DNA from: Anastatus disparis | Taxonomy: Eukaryota; Arthropoda; Insecta; Hymenoptera; Eupelmidae | DNA: 64,000 nucleotides | NCBI GenBank assembly: GCA_017163975.1 | Contig: JAFFSR010000347.1 | Location: forward strand, 2,654,001-2,718,000 | Direction: 5' to 3' | Shown here: positions 55,266 through 64,000 of the stretch, piece by piece | Layout of the letters: every line of letters begins with the position of its first letter | Position numbering within the stretch: position 1 is the first letter of the stretch | Notes under the pieces: model-generated | Seen by the model: the letters and a program-made list of their open reading frames with translations, nothing else | Databases searched by the model: none | What the model was told of the DNA's origin: nothing | Program-made: the position numbers and the translations under genes

Positions 55266-56491
55266 GTTTGTGAATGTTATTACTTACGTATGTTTAGAAT
55301 TATTAAATTTAAGCAAGTTTAAATAGCACATTTTTCAATCATATAGACGTGAGTCCTTGGGAAGAGGAATAAAACTCTATTATAACAATAATCATAAAAC
55401 TTAAATCAAACGTAATTGTTTATTTTTTTCAATCGTTGATTATTAGCAAAGTGCACACTATAAGAATTTTCAAGTTATATCCACTGTGTAAAAAAAATTA
55501 TGTGCAAAGATTATTACATCAAGTAAAGTAAGAGAAATGAACTAGTAAACACTGAATAAGCGAGAAAGAAATGCATAGAACCAATGAATTTTGAGATGGT
55601 GGTTTTGCTATTATGAGTTTGATGGTTAGACTTAATGGATTTTGATTTATTAGTTTATGTTGTTGGGCATGAGATTGTGGATTTTATCGTGATGAATTTT
55701 CTTCATTGATTTAAAGTGGAAGGTTTCGTATTAATAAATATGCTTTTTAGGGAAATTCTAATGAAGTTAAAAATGACAAGGAAGAAGGGGGGAAGACAAG
55801 ATAAAGTATTGGAACTTTGCGTTTTTTATTTATTTTTTATTTTTGTTTTTGAATGTTCAACATTTAATGAATATAAGTATCAAAACTATAAAGTGAACAA
55901 AGCAATACTATCAAAGATGATTGACCTCTATCTTTAAAATTAAGAAAAAATGGATTTTGAGTGTATTTTCAGTATTTTACCTTAGTTTGGCCGACTAAAG
56001 GTCATTTAAAAAAAAAAAGAAAAGTATCGTTTTAAACGTTCAATTTCCTGCTCTTTCAGGATCCAGTATAAAAATAGGGGTTCCCATTAAAAAATCACAT
56101 TAACCTTTAAATAACCTTGAAAACTAAATTCAAGGTCAAGATAGTCAAGGTCATTTAAACATTTTATTCCCCACGATTCTTAAATACTTGAAAAAAACGT
56201 TTTTTGGGCAAATTTTCAGTAGTTAACCTTAGTTTGACCTTACGAAGTTCATGAAAAAAATTTTGAAATACCCCTCGAACGCCAAATTTTCTGCTCTTTC
56301 AAAAATATGGGTTTTCATTTGAAGAAATAACCTTGAACTTAAAATGACCTTTAAAAGTAACCTTGAGGTGGAATCTAATGGCACCAAAATTTGATCTTCA
56401 TCGCCATGGACAACTTCTACTTGAACAATTTTTTGTGAGTCTAGTGTTTTGGGAGAAGTCGGGGTCCATAGATTAAAATGGGTGACCCCAT

Positions 56492-57157
56492 ATATATATA
56501 TTAATAATATATGCAACAAGTGACGTACAAAGGGAAAATATTGGCAAGGGCCAAATTCGAGGTTACGCTTGCGCTAACGCCGCCGACGTGTATAGGAATT
56601 AAATGTGTCCTTAGTTAGCTAAAATTAAGCTAGAATTAAGCTGGAATTCAGCTGGAAATTTGCTAAAAAATAGCTTATAGATAGCTAAAAGTTAGCTGGA
56701 AGCTAGTTAAAGGTTAGTTTAATGTTAGCTAACTTCTAGTCTAAAGTAAGCTAAAATTTAGCTTACAGATAGCTAAAAGTTAGCTGAGAGCAGTTTTTGG
56801 GTATGTTAAATTGTATGATTTGACCAATCGGATAAGCTTAAATATCTATATATTGCAATTTGCAAAAATTTAGATAAATTCTATGTTGTTTCCAATAAAA
56901 AGTATTCACACAAGTTTCTACCAAAAATTGATAGTTTTCGTGAAAAATATTGATCAAGAAATTCATTTAACAAAAAATTTTAAATATTCGGATTATTTGA
57001 TGACTTTTTACCTTTGATCCTTTTGATTTAGACCTCTAAAAATTGTTTTGTATGTTTCGGGTATTGAATGGAGCTTTTCCCAGATTTTTAGCAATTTTTA
57101 TTTTTTGACCAGGTGCGTTGATATGAAATGTCCAATATATATATACATATATATATA
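56492..57157. repeat. Region with degenerate (AGCTAAAA)n-type repeat, otherwise no gene
   Basis: From 56617 to 56795 AGCTAAAA, AGCTGGAA, TTAGCTAA and similar words recur every 10-12 bp. The remainder is AT-rich with a (TA)n patch at 57135-57157. Confidence 0.65.
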
Positions 57158-58142
57158 GTAAGATTGTCTAGAGAATGGATATATGAGCCGACCCCTTGCT
57201 TGCTTCTAGTCCCCACTTTGCGACTGCATAATGTGCTAGTAGTTCTATGCTCAAAACTTCGACTTTATTATGTTGACCAAAGTGGCAGAATTAAAGAAAG
57301 ATATTCAAAAATTCAGAAAACAAAAATAGTATTAGCATTTTTTCTTATGATTCCAAAGTTCATTATTTTTCTAAGTTAATTATTTTTTAAACAAAGCAAT
57401 TAATTTAGAAAATAATCTGAATACAAATATTTATTTCTTTAAAAATAAAAAAAAATAAAATCAATTCATAAATGAATAAAATAGAATGGAAAATTTCTAT
57501 TCATTTTTTGAAAAATCAATATTTTTGTTTAGAAACAAAATAATTTGCTTTATTAAAAGTAAATATTTTTATTTAGAAATAAAGTAATTTGTTACCTTTC
57601 AAAAATAATATACTTCGATATTTCAATTCTGAATAATTAGTAATTTAAATTTAGTACTTCCTGCTCGTTAATTTACTTAGGATTAATAAAATTCTTTTAC
57701 TATAAAAATAAACACAGCGATCCCTTAGTTTACATAATATTTAATTTTATTTACTATATTCTTATTGAAATGTAATAGAAAGATTAAAATTTGATTGATT
57801 TACAAAAATATCAGTTTCTATTTATCATTTTAAAAATAGGAAGAATTCTAAATAAAAAAGAAATAGTTAATTATTTTTCTATTTAACAAAAAGATACTAA
57901 ATAATTGAAAAATTGTCTTTATAAAAGTGACTTTTCATCTCTTATTTTTATCTTAATTATCATAAGAAAAAATACTAATACTATTTTAATTTTTTTATAT
58001 ATTTTTGAATATCCCTCTCTATTTATACCACTTTAGCCATTATAAAAAAGTCGCTTTGCTGTGCGAGGAACCACTAGCTACTATTACATTAAATAGTCGA
58101 GAAGTGGGGACTAAAAAGCAAGTGAGGAATGGACAATCTTAA
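57158..58142. repeat. ~985-bp foldback element
   Basis: AAGATTGTC at the left and GACAATCTT at the right close the element; TAGTCCCCACTTTGCGACT on the left pairs with CGAGAAGTGGGGACTA on the right. Arms about 190-210 bp (also ATAAGAAAAAATACTAATAC on the right). The AT-rich spacer has no coding sequence. Confidence 0.8.
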
Positions 58143-58610
58143 TCTCTTTTACTAACTAAATTCCCAAGTGTTAATCATTCCCGTTATTTGGTTTCCAGAC
58201 AGTATGACTATATATATTTATATAGCTAGCTTGTGTTATTTTTGATGAGGTGCAAGCTAAATTGCATTTTAAGCCTTTAACTTATACATATGGCAGGATA
58301 TTAGTGTATCTATAAACATATGTAGAAAAACATTTATTTAAACATTTACACACTCACGCTTAAAAAAAATGCACAAAAAAAGATTAACACATACACACAC
58401 AGGAGTACACGTGCACAAGTAAGATAATTTTGAATTTTTTTACTACTTTATAAGCTGAACCGTGGCTTTAAACATATATTATTTAATGCGCAATTTTGTC
58501 CTCTATTAGCAAAAAATTTTTAGTATAAAAAATGAGGTTTTTCAGAAAAAATGTGAAAAAAGTGAATTTTTCAATAAAATACATGTATTTTCATCATTTT
58601 TTAGTCTTTT
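58143..58610. other. Stretch without a recognised gene
   Basis: AT-rich; a short CACACAC-type segment near 58390-58420. Confidence 0.5.
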
Positions 58611-58611
58611 T

Positions 58612-59045
58612 CGATCTCACATGAGATCTTACATGAAATTTCATATGCCGACAAATATTATTTTTCTCAACACCCGATCTGACGTGAGATATCATATGCT
58701 GCAAAATTGTATTATTTTTGAAACTCTATCTTACCTGAGATCGCAAATGAGATTTCACGTGAGATCTCATGTGCCATATGATTTTATTTTTTCTAGATTC
58801 GATTTAGGTGAGATCTCACGCACTAAAAAATTTCAGTTTCCCTAACGCATAATTTCACATGAGATTTCAGGCGGGATTCAGTGTTTGAAAAAATACAATA
58901 TTTTGGCACATGAGATTTCACTTGAGATTTTATGTAATATGAGTTGTCGGGAAAAATAAAATTTTTCTGCACACGAGGGCGTTCTCAATTTAAATCTGGT
59001 TTTATTTATGATTGTAAGAACTTACGTGAGATCTCATGTCATTTT
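58612..59045. repeat. Array of palindromic ATGAGATCTCAT-like motifs, unit ~75 bp
   Basis: About a dozen motifs of the form [AC][CT]GTGAGATCTCA or CATGAGATTTCA occur at 58613-58650, 58684, 58736-58780, 58808, 58855, 58903-58940 and 59022. They are separated by A/T-rich spacers that resemble each other (TATTATTTTTCTC; TATTATTTTTGAAACTC; TTTATTTTTTCTAG). Roughly six degenerate units. Function unknown. Confidence 0.65.
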
Positions 59046-59599
59046 TTTTGTAGGAATCTTATGTAATTTTGATGAAATAGCAAAACAAAAAAATATGTGG
59101 CTTCTTATTGTTACAGTTGAATAATATATTTTACTTGCACAATAATTAGCGACTAGAGGGCTTACCCTGTTTGATTTTAAATTAAATTAACTACAATTAT
59201 TTATAGATTTCAAGTAATCGCTTAGTGTAATCAAGTCGTCGTCTAATACAATACTCCTTTATATGCTATTGATATGACAAGTTACGGTAAGGAAATAATT
59301 AATTGTAAATTTTAGATGATGGTTATTCGAGTATAACGGAAATGTGCAGTGCAAGGGTATTTGATGATTAAATTTGTGAGAGTCAGGAATGTTTTTGAAC
59401 TACGAGAAATTCTCGTGTTGCATTTAATATTTGTTCTTGGTTTGTACATTATTCATTTTCACATGAATTTGATGAATACAAATTAACGAAAGACTTTTAT
59501 TAAGTAAACATTAAAATATATTTATCGATATAAATACTGAAGTATATTTATCAATGTTTTATTTTTTGAAATGATAAAATGTTTACAATTAATTATATA
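59046..59599. other. Stretch without a recognised gene
   Basis: AT-rich, no repeat or coding signal noticed. Confidence 0.5.
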
Positions 59600-59728
59600 A
59601 TAGTATATTACGATACATGTGGCTTAAGTGGCCCATTATTGCACGACGTGAAGTTATCGCCCGAGCGTAGCGAGAGCGATAATCACGTCGTGCAATGGGC
59701 CACTTAAGTCTCAAGTATCGTATACTAT
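59600..59728. repeat. ~130-bp palindromic MITE
   Basis: ATAGTATATTACGATAC and GTATCGTATACTAT close the element; TTAAGTGGCCCA / TGGGCCACTTAA and GCACGACGTGA / TCACGTCGTGC lie inside, around CCCGAGCGTAGCGAGAGCG. Confidence 0.9.
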
Positions 59729-60090
59729 TTTATAGCACAAGTGTCATAAATCCGCCGTATTACATGAGTACTCTTAAAAATCAATAATTAACAAAAACTA
59801 TGCACTCCACGAATGATAATTCGTAAAATAAAAACTAAAACGGTAAAAGAGCAAATACCAGGCATTCCGTGAATTATAAATCGAGAAAGGAAAGCAAAAA
59901 CTATAAATAAATAAAATTTTATCATGATAAATCAAAACAGAAAAAAATAAAACTGTGATTTCAAATATTTACTTAAATCGTATAATAATGATAATACAAT
60001 AATACTACCTCTTCGTTTCATATGTTACACTGGCATTAACTTTAGTTTTACTCGTATCTCACATTATTATTGTTATTTAATTTAAAAAGT

Positions 60091-60200
60091 GTACCGACAC
60101 ATTGGTGGGGTTACGGAACTGCACCTCAGCCGATCGGCGAAGTCAAGCAGCATTGGGCGCGGTTATTACTTGTATGGGTGACCGCTGCCTATATAACTTC
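60091..60200 (+). pseudogene. 5S rRNA-like sequence (pseudogene or 5S-derived SINE head)
   Basis: The internal control region is recognisable: CGAAGTCAAGCAGCATTGGG (box A) and TGTATGGGTGACCGCTGCC (box C), preceded by CCGATCGGCG. The 5' part (about the first 35 nt) and the 3' end do not complete a 5S stem that I can pair. A T-run at about 60215-60219 could terminate RNA polymerase III. A single copy outside an array, with a diverged 5' part, suggests a retroposed 5S or a SINE3-type element. Confidence 0.65.
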
Positions 60201-60760
60201 GTCGATCGATTAGGTGTTTTTTCTTTATCAACAATGTGTGTATAGGTAAAAGATAAATGTTTTCGGTGTTTAAACCAACGGAATGTGACATAAACACCGG
60301 AAACAATTTTCGATTACTGGGTGATGTTAGAGCAGATTTCGGACTGAGGTAGAGATCTGACTGATATAAAGTTTCGCTCGGAAGACTCACAATTGTCAAT
60401 AGCCACAGATTTCTCATAAAAATTAATAGTAACTCATTATTGTATAGCATGAAGTTTGCCAAACATGGTGTGCAATAATAGGCTACTTAGTTCACAGGCA
60501 GCTGTGTGTCTAAATGCGGATTTAGGACACAGTGTGCTATAAAATAAATTATACTTTACCCATCTAGGAAGTAAAAATCTTGCAGTTTATTACTGCGCTT
60601 TAGAATAATTTTGAGATCTATTAATATTTTATCTTTAGTTAACGGCTGATCCTCTACATTTCTAAGAGCATTTTATGAATAAAACTTACTGATTTTATCA
60701 AATAAAACTAAAAAATAAGTTCTCATATTAACTATTTTATTATGAAATTTGATTTCATTT
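60201..60760. other. Flank of the 5S-like sequence, no gene seen
   Basis: The first ~250 bp after the 5S-like part are less AT-biased than the rest (GTTTAAACCAACGGAATGTG, CAGATTTCGGACTGAGGTAG) and could be the body of a 5S-derived SINE. No open frame with a known motif. Confidence 0.4.
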
Positions 60761-60875
60761 AAGAAATGTAAAATACCGTCATAACGGTTTTCCAAATTTT
60801 TTATTCTTAATCCAAAATTTAAAAAAATATCTTTATTTTACAGCCTTCAATTTTTATGAATAAATAGTCTAATAC
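60761..60875. repeat. One-armed MITE copy just upstream of the talin exon
   Basis: AAGAAATGTAAAATACCG followed by TTCCAAATTTTTTATTCTTA matches the complement of the right arm of the 6889-7101 MITE; the second arm is missing. It ends about 60 bp before the talin 3' splice site. Confidence 0.7.
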
Positions 60876-60936
60876 AGAATTTATACACATTACATACACT
60901 TAGGTAGATAAATAATAAATTAATATTTATTTACAG

Positions 60937-61683
60937 GCAGCAAAATCAAATATAGATATTCCAAAATTAGGGCCATTAATAATGAGTATTTCACATAAGT
61001 ACACACAACTTGCAAAGGATACGTCAGGAGCTTCAGCTGCAACATCGAATGCAGCTGCATCATCAAAACTTCGTATTGGTGTACAAGAATTGGGAAAAGC
61101 ATGCTCAAATATTATTCAAGCAGTTGGGAATCACCAATTGATACAAGGTGATATTAATAATCAAAAGGAAATATCCGAGTACAGCAAAAATATAAATGAG
61201 AAAGTATCGCAAGTGCTTGCAGCACTTCAAGCTGGATCTCGTGGAACACAAGCATGTATAAATGCGGCTAGTACTGTTTCTGGTATTATTGGTGATCTTG
61301 ATACAACAATTATGTTTGCAACTGCTGGAACTTTACATGCCAATAATAAAGATGAAACATTCGGTGATCATAGGGAAATTATTCTTAAAACAGCTAAAGC
61401 TTTAGTTGAAGATACCAAGACCCTTGTTGCTGGAGCAGCATCTTCACAAGAACAATTAGCTGTAGCTGCACAGAATGCAGTATCAACTATTGTTCAACTA
61501 GCTGAAGTTGTTAAGCATGGAGCTGCAAGTCTTGGATCTGATAATCCAGAAGCACAAATTATGTTAATGAATGCTGTTAGAGATGTGGCTTCAGCTCTTG
61601 GAGACCTTATACATGCTACAAAAGCTGCAAGTGGAAAACTTATAAATGACCCGAGTATGGCACACCTTAAGGATTCAGCCAAG
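60937..61683 (+). CDS. talin (rhea in Drosophila): Talin, internal exon (rod domain)
   Basis: A 249-codon exon bounded by TTATTTACAG (acceptor) and AAG|GTAAAT (donor), phase 0 at both ends, without stops. The peptide HKYTQLAKDTSGASAATSNA, then GVQELGKACSNII, then KVSQVLAALQAGSRGTQACI, then ASTVSGIIGDLDTTIMFATA, and GDLIHATKAASGK is diagnostic of the talin rod. Talin links integrin tails to actin and vinculin at adhesion sites. The region is one of the rod helical bundles towards the C-terminal half. Its clean reading frame contrasts with every other gene in the window and shows that the locus is a live host gene. Neighbouring talin exons must lie outside the window. Confidence 0.95.
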
Positions 61684-62100
61684 GTAAATATGTTCTTAAA
61701 TTATGATATAAATAATTAAAAATTAACAGAAAAAAGCATGTTTTTGTCCCTATTCATATTAAAAAATCCTTTAACAAAATAAAAATAAATAAAATAAATT
61801 TACTTAATACATGAACTTTTAGATGGATAAAAGTTTAAGTTAAAAAAATTAATCTGTTAATTTTTGTTTTATGTATCCTAACCTTTTGTGACGTTAAACT
61901 TAGTATTCTTACTATCTTTTTCAAATCCATATGTCAAGAATATTTAGCTCTGATTGATTGAGTTCTATGTAATATTTTGGATATAAAAAACAGTTAAATG
62001 AAAAACGTGTGTTACAAAAGATTATATAAACAATCATGTTATAATTAAAAACAAAATTAATTAAAGAAAATTATCTTTGAATTTTGAGCTTTTTTTAGGA
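61684..62100. other. Talin intron, 5' part
   Basis: Begins at GTAAAT donor. AT-rich with no coding signal. Confidence 0.8.
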
Positions 62101-63373
62101 TATTTCATTTAATATGAAATCATGAGAAAATTAAAAATAAAAAAAAAACTTTTTAATGTACCACGTTTTTATAATGAACCAAAAAGTATAAAATAATGTG
62201 TAATAAAATGAAAAATGAATAATGATTTGAAATAAAAAAAACGTGGGGCGCATGTTGATTATTATGTATTGTATGCGCCCCACGTTTTTTTTATTTCAAA
62301 TCATTATTCATTTTTCATTTTATTACACATTATTTTATACTTTTTGGTTCATTATAAAACGTGGTACATTAAAAAGTTTTTTTTTTTTTTTAATATTATT
62401 TTATACTTTTTAGTTCAATTAAAAACGTGGTAGATTGAAAATTTTTTTATTTAAATATTATCTTATACATTTTGGTATTATTATTATTATTAATAATATT
62501 ATTTATCGTGTTGTCCAACAGTGCATATTATATAGCATATATATTGTTGTCAAGGGACTAAAACGTATTTCATCTATTTTTTTTAGAGAACACGTAATCA
62601 CATGGTGAGTTTCCCGCCATTTTGACGATAATGACGCCATTAGAAATTCAACCAAGATTTATTGTTTTATGCATTGTTAGACCATAAAATGAATAAAATA
62701 CAGTCTCCAATTTTATATGTATAATAGAAAATGCTGTAATTTATGTCTAATTGCAATACATGACAAGTTAAAGAATTTTAAAAATTTTCGAAGATGGTTA
62801 GACACTAATGTTAAAAGTATATCTATATATAAAATCTTCAAAATTTCAATTTTTCCAATATCTCCGTATATAATTGTATTAATATATTTTTCGGTGGGAA
62901 TATATATTTAATTATATTATCCAACAATGCATGCAAAAATATAATATTGAATATATTAATATATTAATATATTTGATATATTAATATATTAATATATTAA
63001 TATATTTGATATATTAATATATTAATATATTTGATATATTAATATATTAATATATTACTATATTAATATATTACTATATTTGATATATTAATATATTAAT
63101 ATATTAATATATTAATATATCAAAAGAAGATTTTTAAAATTTTCGAAGATGTTTAGACACTAATGTTAAAAGTGTATCTATATATAAAATCTTCAAATCT
63201 TCAATTTTGCCAAAATCTCCGTATATGATTGAATATATTAATATATTGTTCGGTAGATATATATTTTTTTTTTATAATATTGCATTGTCATCCAGTTCCG
63301 AGCTATATTTAAAATTTCAAGTCTCTAGCTCATCAGGAAGTTAGTTTACAATCGGTTGCAAAATTCGTACCGA

Positions 63374-63416
<43 letters not shown>

Positions 63417-63445
63417 CCAAAGCGAGTTAATAAAAACGTAGTAAA
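62100..63445. repeat. (TCTG)n-ended repeat element, copy 2, inverted relative to copy 1
   Basis: The order is the exact reverse of 37149-38565: terminal palindrome with GTGGGGCGCATG (62242), AAACTCACCATGTGATTACG-type unique text, ATATATTAAT array (62945-63125), ACCGAACAGACAGACAGACA, and ACTACG end. Placed in the talin intron downstream of the exon. Non-coding. Confidence 0.85.
62130..62395. repeat. Palindrome with CGTGGGGCGCATG core, in copy 2
   Basis: Same arms as 38310-38560 (ACGTGGGGCGCATG ... ATGCGCCCCACGT), with a slightly different loop. Confidence 0.85.
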
Positions 63446-63775
63446 ACGTAGTAATAGTAAAACGTAGTAAAATCTCTAATTGGTTAAACATCAATTTTTT
63501 TCGAATGTATTCACTATTTTATTTAAACTTGAAGAAATCGTAATAAAATTTTGTTTTTATTTGCATATATACAAATTATCAATTAATAATTAAGTTTTTA
63601 ACAGACACATATAAGAATTTAGATAAAAATTAATTCTATTAGTAATCATTCGAAAAGTCTAATCATTTCAATAGTTATAAAGAAATACAAATAACCCGGA
63701 AAGGGTAGCCCTCATTAAGATAGGTCAAAAGATAGGCCCCCCATCACGAAATCCAAATTTTTGTCCGCAATTAGT

Positions 63776-63840
<65 letters not shown>

Positions 63841-64000
63841 ATATATATATATATAGTTGTATTAAAAAATCCAGTCGCAGACCCCCTATATCCCACCCTC
63901 TTTCCACCCTTTTCCTATCCGATTTCCACCGTCCGTTCCATCTACCATTCCACCCACCTCTCACTCATTTCCCCCATACCCCACCCATCATAATATATTA
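63446..64000. other. Talin intron continuing: (TA)n(TG)n microsatellite and C-rich segment
   Basis: (TA)n at 63779-63826 runs into (TG)n and another (TA)n patch. From about 63870 to the end the + strand is pyrimidine/C-rich with many CCC words and no open frame of interest. Confidence 0.7.

Larger units (their letters stand above)
53136..56491 (-). mobile_element. DNA transposon with ~560-bp inverted repeats and a DUF4817-type transposase
   Basis: GGTGACCCATTTTAATCTAT at 53139 is mirrored at 56466-56486. The inverted repeats run to about 53700 on the left and 55955 on the right, with matching landmarks (CAAAACACTA, CATGGCGATG, ATTTGGTGCCATT, ACTGGATCCTGAAA). They contain several TCAAGGTCA words. 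The transposase remnant lies in the middle on the minus strand. Confidence 0.85.

Noticed and set aside
60091..60200. Functional 5S rRNA gene
   Set aside because: The 5' strand of the closing stem and the 3' end are not recognisable and there is only one copy.
60166..60462. 98-codon minus-strand frame
   Set aside because: Overlaps the 5S-like sequence and its tail, no motif, likely chance.
416..63125. CRISPR-like array (the 27-bp or ATATATTAAT repeats)
   Set aside because: No unique spacers between repeats; simple tandem or AT-rich repeats in a eukaryotic genome.
37149..63445. A single 26-kb element bounded by 1.35-kb inverted repeats
   Set aside because: The interval contains an intact host talin exon and several unrelated complete transposons with their own ends; each flanking copy has a full internal structure of its own. 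Two independent insertions, or an inversion, explain it better.

Overview
The window looks like AT-rich insect nuclear DNA. The only recognisable host gene segment is one intact talin exon on the + strand (60937-61683), with an AG acceptor, a GT donor and phase 0 at both ends. Everything else I can identify is mobile or repetitive DNA. The exact insect order cannot be read from the sequence. If the whole window lies in the talin locus, the upstream intron is enormous; no other talin exon was recognised.

Layout. 0.1-3.4 kb: a large foldback repeat with a block of 27-bp palindromes inside one arm, a small foldback, and short tandem repeats. 3.43-3.80 kb: an unrecognised 123-codon reading frame on the minus strand. 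4.1-6.8 kb: a ~336-bp tandem satellite. 6.9-7.6 kb: a foldback MITE and a tandem array of CACGTG-containing units ending at a good TATA box. 7.6-17.56 kb: a decayed Polinton/Maverick (adintovirus-like) element, all genes on the + strand: a spliced accessory gene, a truncated protein-primed DNA polymerase B, packaging ATPase, a small basic/hydrophobic virion-like protein, a second virion-like protein, a phospholipase A2-like protein, DD35E integrase with chromodomain, penton, a basic protein, hexon and two further conserved proteins. Integrase, PLA2, penton and one late protein are open; most others carry nonsense codons or frameshifts. 17.56-23.80 kb: a Ty1/copia retrotransposon on the minus strand with two 231-bp LTRs, inserted at the 3' end of the Polinton with an ATATA target duplication; its pol is badly broken. 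24.1-25.3 kb: another copy of the repeat family of the first 2.7 kb.

26.8-36.8 kb: a ~10-kb cut-and-paste DNA transposon with ~2.1-kb terminal inverted repeats. It holds a four-exon transposase gene with a single nonsense codon. Its left arm contains an 847-bp solo LTR with an ACAC duplication; the right arm preserves the empty site. 37.1-38.6 kb and 62.1-63.4 kb: two inverted copies of a (TCTG)n-ended repeat family. 38.9-42.0 kb: G-rich islands and a 1.5-kb TCCGTC-like array. 43.6-47.5 kb: a second, decayed relative of the same transposase family with ~0.6-kb inverted repeats. 48.7-50.3 kb: two tandem arrays. 50.9-53.0 kb: two foldback MITEs. 53.1-56.5 kb: a DNA transposon with ~560-bp inverted repeats around a broken DUF4817-type (mariner-like) transposase. 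57-60.2 kb: foldbacks, a palindromic-motif array, and a 5S rRNA-like sequence. 60.94 kb onward: the talin exon and its downstream intron.

How it fits together: this is a stack of nested insertions. The Polinton was a self-synthesising virus-like element (polymerase, integrase, capsid and packaging functions), but it has lost the catalytic part of its polymerase and its main capsid protein is interrupted, so it should be inert. The copia element landed in it later. The large DNA transposon was later struck by an LTR element that then recombined to a solo LTR. All coordinates of repeat edges are read by eye and may be off by tens of bases; identities are estimates from direct comparison, not from alignments.
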